From DASVFB01 sp963815965 (GTDB lineage: Bacteria > Actinomycetota > Thermoleophilia > Gaiellales > Gaiellaceae): a stretch of DNA of 64,000 bases. Below, one piece after another: positions 44,331 through 51,934 of this stretch. Position 1 is the first letter of the stretch. Each line of letters begins with the position of its first letter. Below the pieces are notes generated by a model, which saw only the letters and a program-made list of their open reading frames with translations, did not search any database and was not told the DNA's origin. The position numbers and the translations under genes are program-made. The stretch spans positions 1-64,000 of the forward strand of contig CAWFIT010000002.1 in assembly GCA_963815965.1 (NCBI GenBank). The letters run 5' to 3'.

Positions 44331-45518
44331 ATGTTCCACGATCGCGCACGCATCCACGTGCAGGCGGGGCGCGGCGGTGACGGCGGGCTCTCGTTCCGTC
44401 GCGAGAAGTACGTGCCCAAGGGCGGTCCGGACGGCGGGGACGGCGGTCCCGGCGGCGACATCGTGTTCGTGGCGGAGCCGCACCTGCGCGATCTGTCGGG
44501 CTTTCGGCCGAATCAGCGCTTCAAAGCGAAGCGCGGTGGTAGCGGCCGCGGCGCGCTGAAGCACGGTGCGTCCGGTGAAGACGCTGAGCTGCGCGTGCCC
44601 GTCGGCACGCAGGTCTTCGACGGCGACGGGCAGCTGCTCGCAGACCTGGCGCACTCGGGCGCCCGTGTGGTCGTAGCACGAGGAGGTGCGCCCGGCCGCG
44701 GCAACAAGCGTTTCGCCACGCCGACGAGACAGGCGCCGCGCTTCGCCGAGACGGGCCTGCCCGGTGAGGAGCTCTCGCTCGACCTGCGGCTGAAACTGCT
44801 CGCCGACGCGGCGCTGGTCGGCTTCCCCAACGCGGGCAAGTCTTCGCTGCTTCGCCGGATCTCGAACGCGAAGCCAAAGGTCGCGGACTACCCCTTCACG
44901 ACGATCGCCCCGGTGCTCGGGACGGTCGACTCGCCCGAGGGGCGCCAGCTCACCGTCGCCGACGTTCCCGGGCTGATCGAAGGCGCGAGCGAAGGGGTGG
45001 GATTAGGGCACGAGTTCCTTGCGCACCTCGAGCGTGCGCGGCTGCTGCTGCACGTCGTGGACGTGAGCGAGGAGGTGAGCGAGCGCTTCGCTGCGATCAA
45101 CCGTGAGCTCGAGCAGTACGGCGCCGGTCTCGACTCGCTTCCCCAGATCGTCGTCCTCAACAAGATCGATCTCACGCACGAGCCTCCGCCGTTCGAAGTG
45201 GAAGACGAGCGCGTCCTGCGCGTGTACGCCGTCTCCTGCGCGACGGGTGCCGGAATCGACGAACTCAAGCGCGGGCTGTTCGATCTGTGTCCTGCGGCGC
45301 CGCCGCCGGTCGCCGAGGACGATGCACTCGTCGACTTTCTCGTCTATCGCCCACGTCCGCGGCGCGAGCGCGCATACCGCATCTTTCGCACGCACCGCGG
45401 CTTCCGCGTCGAGGGCGCGCCGCCCGACGAAGCCGAGCTCGAGGCAGCACTCCGCGCGGCCGGGGCACGCACGGGCTCAGAGGTGGAGGTCGGCGAGGAG
45501 ACGTTCGAGCTCGCATGA
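44331..45518 (+). CDS. obg: GTPase Obg (CgtA)
   Basis: Essential ribosome-assembly and stress GTPase, 395 residues. The glycine-rich Obg fold (about 1-160) begins MFHDRARIHVQAGRGGDGGLSFRREKYVPKGGPDGG. The G domain has GFPNAGKSSLL (G1), DVPGLIEGA (G3), NKIDL (G4) and SCATG (G5). The C-terminal OCT domain (about 315-395, DFLVYRPRPRRERAYRIFR) is present. ATG 44331 is preferred over the upstream in-frame ATG 44298 because it fits the family start exactly. Confidence 0.96.
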   Translation: MFHDRARIHVQAGRGGDGGLSFRREKYVPKGGPDGGDGGPGGDIVFVAEPHLRDLSGFRPNQRFKAKRGGSGRGALKHGASGEDAELRVPVGTQVFDGDGQLLADLAHSGARVVVARGGAPGRGNKRFATPTRQAPRFAETGLPGEELSLDLRLKLLADAALVGFPNAGKSSLLRRISNAKPKVADYPFTTIAPVLGTVDSPEGRQLTVADVPGLIEGASEGVGLGHEFLAHLERARLLLHVVDVSEEVSERFAAINRELEQYGAGLDSLPQIVVLNKIDLTHEPPPFEVEDERVLRVYAVSCATGAGIDELKRGLFDLCPAAPPPVAEDDALVDFLVYRPRPRRERAYRIFRTHRGFRVEGAPPDEAELEAALRAAGARTGSEVEVGEETFELA

Positions 45519-46084
45519 CCTGCACCGGCTTGCTAGGCGGGACGTTCAATCCGCCCCACAACGGTCACGTGCTGCTCGCCGAAACTGCGAAGCGCAGCTT
45601 CGACATCGATCCGCTGCGCGTGCACGTCTCGTCGAACCCACCGCACAAACGCGTCGACATCGATGTCGAGACTCGATTCGACCTCGCGCGGCTCGCGTTC
45701 CCGAACGACATGGTCATCCGCGACGACAACCCGTACTCGATCGACACCGTGACCGGCTTCGGCGAGGACGCGATCTTCCTCGTCGGCGCCGACCAGTTCG
45801 CGAAGTTCCTGACGTGGCGCGAGTCGGACGAGATCCTCGAGCACGTCCGCCTCGGCGTCGCCACGCGGCCCGGCTATCCGCAGGAAAAGCTCGACCAGGT
45901 TCTGTCGGAGCTTCGCTGCCCGGACCGGGTCGAGTTCTTCGACATGGAGCCGATTCCGATCTCGTCCAGCGACGTGCGAAGGCTCGCGGCGGAGGGCGCG
46001 TCCATCGTCAACCTTGTTCCTCCCGCCGTCGCCGCCGAGATCGAACGCCGCGGGTTGTACGCACCGCCGCGCGGGGTAAGCTGA
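45515..46084 (+). CDS. nadD: nicotinate-nucleotide adenylyltransferase
   Basis: NaMN adenylyltransferase of NAD synthesis, 189 residues. The nucleotidyltransferase motif is GLLGGTFNPPHNGHVLLAE (HxGH form) and the second motif is PISSSDVRRLAAEG. Other family segments are NPPHKR and FLVGADQFAKFLTWRE. The ATG overlaps the obg stop. rsfS follows, the widespread nadD-rsfS pairing. Confidence 0.95.
   Translation: MTCTGLLGGTFNPPHNGHVLLAETAKRSFDIDPLRVHVSSNPPHKRVDIDVETRFDLARLAFPNDMVIRDDNPYSIDTVTGFGEDAIFLVGADQFAKFLTWRESDEILEHVRLGVATRPGYPQEKLDQVLSELRCPDRVEFFDMEPIPISSSDVRRLAAEGASIVNLVPPAVAAEIERRGLYAPPRGVS
46077..46082 (+). promoter_or_regulatory. putative -10 hexamer (TAAGCT) of rsfS
   Basis: TAAGCT ends 8 bases before TTG 46091, across the nadD stop codon, with no Shine-Dalgarno sequence. 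It could give rsfS a leaderless transcript of its own. Weak on its own; it fits the pattern seen elsewhere. Confidence 0.25.
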
Positions 46085-46090
46085 CAGCAG

Positions 46091-46447
46091 TTGGACTCGC
46101 TCGAACAGGCCCGCCGGATTGCCGGCATTGCCCAGGACAAGCTGGCGGACGACGTCGTGATCCTCGACATGCGGCCGGTCTGCGTCTATACGGACTTCTT
46201 CGTCGTCTGCTCGGGGCGCAACCCGCGGCAGGTGAAATCGATCTGGGACGAGGTACATGCACGCCTGAAGCAGGAGGATCGCGTCCTGCCGCGCGCCGTG
46301 GACGGCGAGCGCGAGCCCACGTGGATCGTCGCCGACTACCTCGACGTCGTCCTGCACGTCTTCACGCCTGACACGCGGTCGTACTACAGGCTCGAAGACC
46401 TATGGGGCGACGTGCCGTCGGTGGAGCTCGAAGCCGCATCCGCTTAG
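46091..46447 (+). CDS. rsfS: ribosomal silencing factor RsfS
   Basis: A 118-residue protein of the RsfS/Iojap family that binds L14 and blocks subunit joining in starved cells. The core is KLADDVVILDMRPVCVYTDFFVVCSGRNPRQVKSIWDEV and DGEREPTWIVADYLDVVLHVFTPDTRSYYRLEDLWGD. TTG 46091 lies six bases after the nadD stop. tRNA-Ala follows. Confidence 0.94.
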   Translation: MDSLEQARRIAGIAQDKLADDVVILDMRPVCVYTDFFVVCSGRNPRQVKSIWDEVHARLKQEDRVLPRAVDGEREPTWIVADYLDVVLHVFTPDTRSYYRLEDLWGDVPSVELEAASA

Positions 46448-46487
46448 CATCGGGTGGCACGTGCGGAGGGCTACACTGGGAGAACTT

Positions 46488-46560
46488 GGGGCCGTAGCTC
46501 AGCTGGGAGAGCATTTGGCTGGCAGCCAAAAGGTCACGGGTTCGAGCCCCGTCGGCTCCA
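46488..46560 (+). tRNA. tRNA-Ala (anticodon GGC)
   Basis: The acceptor stem is GGGGCCG/CGGCTCC with one G.T pair, the D-arm is GCTCAGCTGGGAGAGC, the anticodon stem TTTGG/CCAAA carries loop CTGGCAG (anticodon GGC, alanine) and the T-loop is TTCGAGC. The discriminator is A; CCA is not encoded. A terminator follows 11 bases later. Confidence 0.92.
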
Positions 46561-46571
46561 CCTAAGAGAAA

Positions 46572-46593
46572 GCCGCCCCGAAGGGCGGCTTTT
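46572..46593. terminator. intrinsic terminator between tRNA-Ala and a sigma factor gene
   Basis: The 7-bp stem GCCGCCC/GGGCGGC with a CGAA tetraloop is followed by TTTTGT. It ends transcripts from the tRNA side, and it lies six bases after the stop of the convergent sigma factor gene, so it can serve both directions (AGAAA on the other flank). Confidence 0.8.
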
Positions 46594-46598
46594 GTCGT

Positions 46599-47609
<1,011 letters not shown>

Positions 47610-47762
47610 AGGGGTAATAAAAGTCGTGGTGCTCAGGTTCGTTCACTCCTTCGTCGGGGTCACGGACGGCGCAACGAACTGAGACGCTGCGCGCGTCACA
47701 CTGGTTCAAACGCTTCGGCGCGACCCCGTATTCCCCTCTGGAGACTCGTCCGAAACGGCCGA

Positions 47763-47768
47763 TACGGT
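47763..47768 (+). promoter_or_regulatory. putative -10 hexamer (TACGGT) of nucS
   Basis: TACGGT ends 8 bases before ATG 47777 in the divergent gap between the sigma factor and nucS genes, with no Shine-Dalgarno sequence present. Confidence 0.35.
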
Positions 47769-47776
47769 CCTCGGCC

Positions 47777-48448
47777 ATGCGCCTGATCGTGGCCCGTTGC
47801 GAGGTTCACTATACCGGCCGGCTGAACGCGATTCTGCCGGCATCGACACGTTTACTGATGCTTAAAGAAGACGGATCCGTCCTCGTCCATGCCGACTCGG
47901 GCGGGTACAAGCCACTGAACTGGATGACCCCGCCGACGGTGATCGAGGAGACCGCAACGGCGATCGTCGTGCGGAAACGCGCGGGTAAGGCCGAAGACCG
48001 GCTCGAGATCCGCCTCTTCGACGTGTTGAGCGACGCCACGCACGAGATGGGGGAGGCGGCGGCGCTCGAGAAGGACGGAGTCGAGCGCGATTTGCAGGAG
48101 CTCCTCGCGGAGCGGCCGGACGCGCTCAGCGGCGACCTTAGGCTCGTGCGCCGCGAGTGGCCGACCGACATCGGGCCCGTCGACCTGATGTGCCGGGACG
48201 AGGAGGACGGCTGGGTCGCCGTCGAGATCAAGCGCATGGGGACAATCGACGCGGTCGAGCAGCTCAGCCGCTATCTCGAGCGCATTCGCCGCGACCCTGC
48301 GCTCGCCGGCGCGTACGGAGTGCTCGCCGCACAACGCTTCAAACCGCAGGCCGTCGTGCTCGCAGAGGCGCGCGGGATCCGATGCGTGGAGGTCGATCTC
48401 GCCGTCCTCCGCGGCGACCGCGAGCCCGACCTGACCCTGTTCGTGTAA
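47777..48448 (+). CDS. nucS: mismatch-specific endonuclease NucS/EndoMS
   Basis: A 223-residue nuclease that cuts both strands at mismatches and supports non-canonical mismatch repair in Actinomycetota and archaea. The N-terminal DNA-binding domain starts MRLIVARCEVHYTGRLNAILPASTRLLMLKEDGSVLVHADSGGYKPLNWMTPP, almost a family diagnostic. The PD-(D/E)xK catalytic part has WPTDIGPVDLMCRDEEDGWVAVEIKR, with Asp, Glu and Lys in place. The C-terminus DLTLFV resembles the clamp-binding tail. It supports the actinobacterial assignment of the window. Confidence 0.95.
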   Translation: MRLIVARCEVHYTGRLNAILPASTRLLMLKEDGSVLVHADSGGYKPLNWMTPPTVIEETATAIVVRKRAGKAEDRLEIRLFDVLSDATHEMGEAAALEKDGVERDLQELLAERPDALSGDLRLVRREWPTDIGPVDLMCRDEEDGWVAVEIKRMGTIDAVEQLSRYLERIRRDPALAGAYGVLAAQRFKPQAVVLAEARGIRCVEVDLAVLRGDREPDLTLFV

Positions 48449-48467
48449 CGCCGGCGCGACTCGCGAG

Positions 48468-48513
48468 TCTGAGAGCCAGGCGCGGGGGAATTCGCCTCCG
48501 GCCATCTCTCAGA
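48468..48513 (+). promoter_or_regulatory. hairpin masking part of a ribosome binding site
   Basis: An 8-bp inverted repeat, TCTGAGAG at 48468-48475 and CTCTCAGA at 48506-48513, precedes the beta-propeller gene. The right arm ends in the first bases of its Shine-Dalgarno sequence AGAGGAGG (48511-48518). Pairing could limit translation. There is no further evidence. Confidence 0.25.
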
Positions 48514-48525
48514 GGAGGACTCATC

Positions 48526-49620
48526 GTGCATCGAGGCACTGTTGCGCTGTTCGTCTTGTGCGCCGGGATGCTGCTCGCCGTCGGTACAGCGGGCGCCGCG
48601 AGCAAGCATCACTCGTCCGGTTCGGTCTACACGCTTACGAACTCCACGGCCGGGAACGCCGTGGCCGTGTTCGAGCGCGCGAAGGACGGCACGCTCACGC
48701 CGACCGGGACGTACCCGACCGGTGGAACCGGAACCGGGGCCAATCTCGGCTCGCAGGGCGCGGTCATCTTGAGCGAGAACGGGCACCACCTCTTCGCAGT
48801 CAATGCAGGCAGCAACTCGATCTCACAGTTCAAGGTCACGCACGACGGGCTCGACTGGCAGGCGACAGTTCCTTCCGGTGGAGCCAGCCCGATCAGCCTG
48901 ACCCTGCACGGCCGCATCCTGTACGTGCTGAACGCGGGCGGCGCCGGGAACATCTCCGGTTTCGTCGCCAAGCGCAACGGATTGACGCCGCTGGCGGGCT
49001 CGATCCGACCGCTCGGCACCGGGAGCGCCGGTCCTGCGCAGGTGTCGTTCGCGCCCAACGGCAAGACGCTTGTGGTCACCGAGAAGGCATCGAGCACGAT
49101 CGACACCTATGTGGTCGGCCCTCACGGCGTCGCAGGGCCGCCGATCGTCAACGCGGCCGTCGGCGGTACGCCGTTCGGGTTCGACTTCGACAGGCGCGGC
49201 GACGTTCTAACTTCGAACGCGACCGGATCGGCGTCGTCGTACGGCGTCGCTGCCGACGGATCGCTCTCGGTAATCAGCGGTGCGGTCGCAACGTTCCAGG
49301 GTGCTCCGTGCTGGCTCGTTACGAGCACGAACGGCCGCTACGCGTACACCGCGAACGCCGGTAGCGGGACGATCTCCGGCTTTTCCATCGACCACGACGG
49401 AGCGCTCGCCCTGCTCGACCCGAGCGGAATCAGCGGGAACCTCGGCGCCGGGAGTCATCCCCTCGACGAGGCGGTGACCCGTGATGGTCACTTCCTGCAG
49501 GTGCTCGTCGACGGAACCCATCATGTCGGCACGTTTCGCGTCGCGCACGATGGGAGCCTTGCGCTCGTCGGCACGTTCGGCAGCTTGCCGGCCGGAACGG
49601 TCGGGCTCGCAGCCGACTGA
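48526..49620 (+). CDS. secreted beta-propeller protein, lactonase-like
   Basis: A 364-residue exported protein. The signal peptide is VALFVLCAGMLLAVGTAGAASKH. The mature part is built of repeated blades with motifs such as VYTLTNSTAGNAVAVFERAKDGTLTP, HLFAVNAGSNSISQFKV, KTLVVTEKASSTIDTYVV and YAYTANAGSGTISGFSID, as in the 6-phosphogluconolactonase-like YVTN seven-bladed propellers. Surface binding or lactone hydrolysis are both possible; no active site is certain. The GTG start has a strong AGAGGAGG. Confidence 0.8.
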   Translation: MHRGTVALFVLCAGMLLAVGTAGAASKHHSSGSVYTLTNSTAGNAVAVFERAKDGTLTPTGTYPTGGTGTGANLGSQGAVILSENGHHLFAVNAGSNSISQFKVTHDGLDWQATVPSGGASPISLTLHGRILYVLNAGGAGNISGFVAKRNGLTPLAGSIRPLGTGSAGPAQVSFAPNGKTLVVTEKASSTIDTYVVGPHGVAGPPIVNAAVGGTPFGFDFDRRGDVLTSNATGSASSYGVAADGSLSVISGAVATFQGAPCWLVTSTNGRYAYTANAGSGTISGFSIDHDGALALLDPSGISGNLGAGSHPLDEAVTRDGHFLQVLVDGTHHVGTFRVAHDGSLALVGTFGSLPAGTVGLAAD

Positions 49621-49639
49621 TCGACGCGCGTTGGGTGGT

Positions 49640-49664
49640 GGGAGGCCGCCTCGCGCGGCCTCCC
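49640..49664. terminator. bidirectional terminator-like hairpin
   Basis: A perfect 10-bp stem (GGGAGGCCGC and its complement) with a 5-nt loop fills the 46-bp gap between two convergent genes, ending two bases before the infA stop. There is no T-run on either side, as is common for actinobacterial terminators. Confidence 0.65.
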
Positions 49665-49666
49665 GC

Positions 49667-49891
49667 CTACCGATACCGGTAGACGATCCGGCCGCGGTTG
49701 AGATCGTAGGCCGACAGTTCGACCTTGATCTTGTCTCCCGGCAGGATGCGGATGCGGTGTCGCCGCATCTTTCCGGCGGTGTACCCGAGCGTCTCGTGAC
49801 CGTTCTCGAGCGCGATCCGGTACATGCCGTTACGGAAGGCCTCCATCACTTCGCCTTCCAGTTCGATTTTCTCTTCTTTGCCTTCTGCCAT
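49667..49891 (-). CDS. infA: translation initiation factor IF-1
   Basis: A 74-residue single OB-fold protein: KIELEGEVMEAFRNGMYRIALENGHETLGYTAGKMRRHRIRILPGDKIKVELSAYDLNRGRIVYRYR. It binds the ribosomal A site during initiation. Shine-Dalgarno AAGGAG precedes the ATG. It lies 61 bp downstream of the cold-shock gene on the same strand, away from the ribosomal operons where infA often sits. Confidence 0.97.
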   Translation of the reverse strand: MAEGKEEKIELEGEVMEAFRNGMYRIALENGHETLGYTAGKMRRHRIRILPGDKIKVELSAYDLNRGRIVYRYR

Positions 49892-49952
49892 TCACTCTCC
49901 TTGCGACGTCCCGCCCGCACCCAAAGGTGCGGGCGGATCGTCTGAACTCGTC

Positions 49953-50159
49953 TTACGCGACGGCCGTCACGTTCGTCGCCTCGGGGCCCTTCTCGCCCTC
50001 GCGCGACTCGAACTCGACCTTCGCGCCTTCGGCGAGGGTCTTGAAGCCATTACCGGTGATCTGCGAGTGGTGGACGAACAGATCCTTGCCACCCTCCTCG
50101 GGCGTGATGAACCCGTAACCCTTCGCATCACTGAACCACTTCACGGTTCCAGTTGCCAT
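49953..50159 (-). CDS. cold-shock protein, CspA family
   Basis: A 68-residue nucleic-acid chaperone. The RNP1 motif is KGYGFITPEEG and RNP2 is DLFVHHSQI, both complete, in a normal-length cold-shock domain starting MATGTVKWFSDAKGYGF. Shine-Dalgarno GGGAGGTG lies 8 bases before the ATG. A TAGACT hexamer on the minus strand (50246-50251) suggests a leader of about 80 bases, in line with the long leaders of csp genes. Confidence 0.95.
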   Translation of the reverse strand: MATGTVKWFSDAKGYGFITPEEGGKDLFVHHSQITGNGFKTLAEGAKVEFESREGEKGPEATNVTAVA

Positions 50160-50245
50160 AGAAAAAACACCTCCCTTACCAAGTTCACGAACGGGTAGGG
50201 GAAGTGCTGGGCACGACCTGTACTCGCTCTCGTGTTCAGCGGCTC

Positions 50246-50251
50246 AGTCTA
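50246..50251 (-). promoter_or_regulatory. putative -10 hexamer (TAGACT) of the cold-shock gene
   Basis: TAGACT on the minus strand, 86 bases upstream of the csp ATG and downstream of the sigma factor gene. The same hexamer occurs before mreB, ndk and other genes of the window. No clear -35 box is seen. Confidence 0.3.
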
Positions 50252-50274
50252 GCCGCTTCGTGCTGAAACCGCGC

Positions 50275-51318
50275 TCACGCGGCGCTGCGAATCGCCTCGA
50301 CCTCGCGGTTGACCGCCAGCCTCCGGAGCGCTTGAGCCTCGATCTGACGCACGCGCTCGCGCGTCAGTCCGAGCCGGCGGCCGATCTCGTCGAGCGACTT
50401 CGGCTCCTGATCGCCATTCATGCCGTACCGCAGTTTCACGACGTCCTGCTCGCGCTCGGGGAGCGCACTCACCGCGCGCTTCAGCGTCTCTTCGGTGAGG
50501 CCGACGTGGAGCTCTTCCTCGATGTCGTGGTGTGAGGTCGCGACGATGTCGCCGATGGACGAATCGCTGTCGTCCCCGAGCGGCTTGTCGAGGCTCGTCA
50601 CTGCGCGCGCCGCCTTTTGCACCTCGCGAACCTGCTTCAGCGGGAGCTTCGCGCGCTTCGCGATCTCCTCGTCGGTCGGCTGGCGCTCGAGCTCGGCGAC
50701 GAGCTCGCGCTCCGCGCGCGAGATCTTCGTCTCGCGCTCGAGGATGTGCACGGGAATCCGAATCGTGCGCGACTTGTTCGCGACGCCGCGCTGCACCGCC
50801 TGCCTGATCCACCACGTCGCATAGGTCGAGAACTTGTAGCCGCGCCGCCAATCGAACTTTTCGACCGCGCGGATCAGGCCGATGATGCCTTCCTGAATCA
50901 GGTCGAGCAGCGACAGCCCATGACCCTGGTACTTCTTCGCGATCGAGACGACGAGGCGCAGGTTGGAGTTGACCATCAGATCCTTGGCCGCCTTGTCGCC
51001 GCGCTCGATTCGCTTTGAGAGCGCGACCTCTTCGTCTGCGGTGAGCAGCTTGTACCGGCCCGCTTCGTTGAGGAAGAGCTGCAGCGCGTCGGTTGTCGCG
51101 TTGACGAGATCGCCGTTGACGTACGTCGCGTCGGGCGCGTCCTCTTTGCAGCAATCGTCGGTCATCTCGAGACCGCGCTCTTCGATCTCCTGGTAGAGCG
51201 CCGCCAGCTGGTCGTCGTCGAGCTCGAGGTCCTGTGAGAGCCGCTCGAGCTCGGACATGCAGACGAAGCCGTCCTCTTGGCCGTGAGCGATCAGCGCTGC
51301 GATTGCGTCCTGCACCAT
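50275..51318 (-). CDS. RNA polymerase sigma factor, RpoD/SigA-like
   Basis: Sigma-70 protein of 347 residues. Region 1.2 is TDALQLFLNEAGRYKLLTADEEVALSKRIERGD, region 2 is MVNSNLRLVVSIAKKYQGHGLSLLDLIQEGIIGLIRAVEKFDWRRGYKFSTYATWWIRQAVQRG, region 3 follows TIRIPVHILERE and region 4 has the helix-turn-helix DEIGRRLGLTRERVRQIEAQALRRL. The N-terminal 75 residues include a short acidic stretch and a CC pair instead of a long region 1.1. Its core is closer to the canonical housekeeping sequence (GYKFSTYATWWIRQAVQR) than its neighbour at 46599, so it is the better SigA candidate. Confidence 0.92.
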   Translation of the reverse strand: MVQDAIAALIAHGQEDGFVCMSELERLSQDLELDDDQLAALYQEIEERGLEMTDDCCKEDAPDATYVNGDLVNATTDALQLFLNEAGRYKLLTADEEVALSKRIERGDKAAKDLMVNSNLRLVVSIAKKYQGHGLSLLDLIQEGIIGLIRAVEKFDWRRGYKFSTYATWWIRQAVQRGVANKSRTIRIPVHILERETKISRAERELVAELERQPTDEEIAKRAKLPLKQVREVQKAARAVTSLDKPLGDDSDSSIGDIVATSHHDIEEELHVGLTEETLKRAVSALPEREQDVVKLRYGMNGDQEPKSLDEIGRRLGLTRERVRQIEAQALRRLAVNREVEAIRSAA

Positions 51319-51384
51319 GTTGCTCGCCCTATCCCCGTTCTCCCAGTCGGTCTAACCCGGGAACCGTCGCGTCTCTTGTACCTC

Positions 51385-51390
51385 TAGACT
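51385..51390 (+). promoter_or_regulatory. putative -10 hexamer (TAGACT), small membrane protein gene
   Basis: TAGACT ends 8 bases before ATG 51399 in the divergent gap with the sigma factor gene. There is no Shine-Dalgarno sequence in the eight bases, so the mRNA would be leaderless. Confidence 0.4.
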
Positions 51391-51398
51391 TTCCGCCT

Positions 51399-51662
51399 AT
51401 GTCCGGCGAGTGGTGGGGCTTCATCTTCCTGATGCTCATTATGAAGGTGCCGATCGCCTATCTCGCCGGTGTCGTCTGGTACGCGTGCAAGGCGCCCGAT
51501 CCGCCCGAGCCGGCGGTGAAGCTCGTTGAGGCGCCCAAGCCCGAGCCGGAGTGTCCGTGGCGGCTGCGCCACCGGCGTCCCGTCGACCCACGCCGCCCGC
51601 TACCAGGGCCGCGCGTTGGCCGTTCACCGCGGGTCGCGCAGGCGTACGCTAGGCGGCGGTGA
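51399..51662 (+). CDS. small membrane protein with Pro/Arg-rich tail
   Basis: An 87-residue protein with one N-terminal hydrophobic helix (WWGFIFLMLIMKVPIAYLAGVVWYA), then a Pro- and Glu-rich stretch and an Arg-rich tail. It probably is a single-span membrane protein with a cytoplasmic tail. No family is recognised. It overlaps the next small membrane gene by four bases. Confidence 0.6.
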   Translation: MSGEWWGFIFLMLIMKVPIAYLAGVVWYACKAPDPPEPAVKLVEAPKPEPECPWRLRHRRPVDPRRPLPGPRVGRSPRVAQAYARRR

Positions 51663-51919
51663 GCGCGGAACCCACCCCGAGGGCAGGATCGGCCGAGGTG
51701 GTCGCCGGCTTCCTGGCAGTCATCTCGATCGCGGCCAGCTTCCTCGCGATCTTCTGGCATCCGATGCGGGTCAGCCCCTTCGCAATCCTCCTGGCGTTGA
51801 TCGCGGTCGGCATGGCCCCGCGGACCGCTCGACTACCTGCGCTTGCAGTCGTCATCGGCGCGATCTGCTTTTTCGTCGGCATGACGGTCGCGGTGACGAC
51901 GAACAATCCGCTGTATTAG
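51659..51919 (+). CDS. small integral membrane protein
   Basis: An 86-residue protein from GTG 51659 with three hydrophobic segments (VVAGFLAVISIAASFLAIFW, FAILLALIAVGMA, LPALAVVIGAICFFVGMTVAV) and little else. It overlaps the previous gene's stop (GTGA) and precedes the 2-oxoglutarate dehydrogenase gene by 15 bases. Function unknown. Confidence 0.65.
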   Translation: MSAEPTPRAGSAEVVAGFLAVISIAASFLAIFWHPMRVSPFAILLALIAVGMAPRTARLPALAVVIGAICFFVGMTVAVTTNNPLY

Positions 51920-51922
51920 CCC

Positions 51923-51928
51923 TACACT
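51923..51928 (+). promoter_or_regulatory. putative -10 hexamer (TACACT) of sucA
   Basis: TACACT ends 6 bases before GTG 51935 with no Shine-Dalgarno sequence, the same spacing as at other starts in this window. Confidence 0.35.
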
Positions 51929-51934
51929 GAAGAC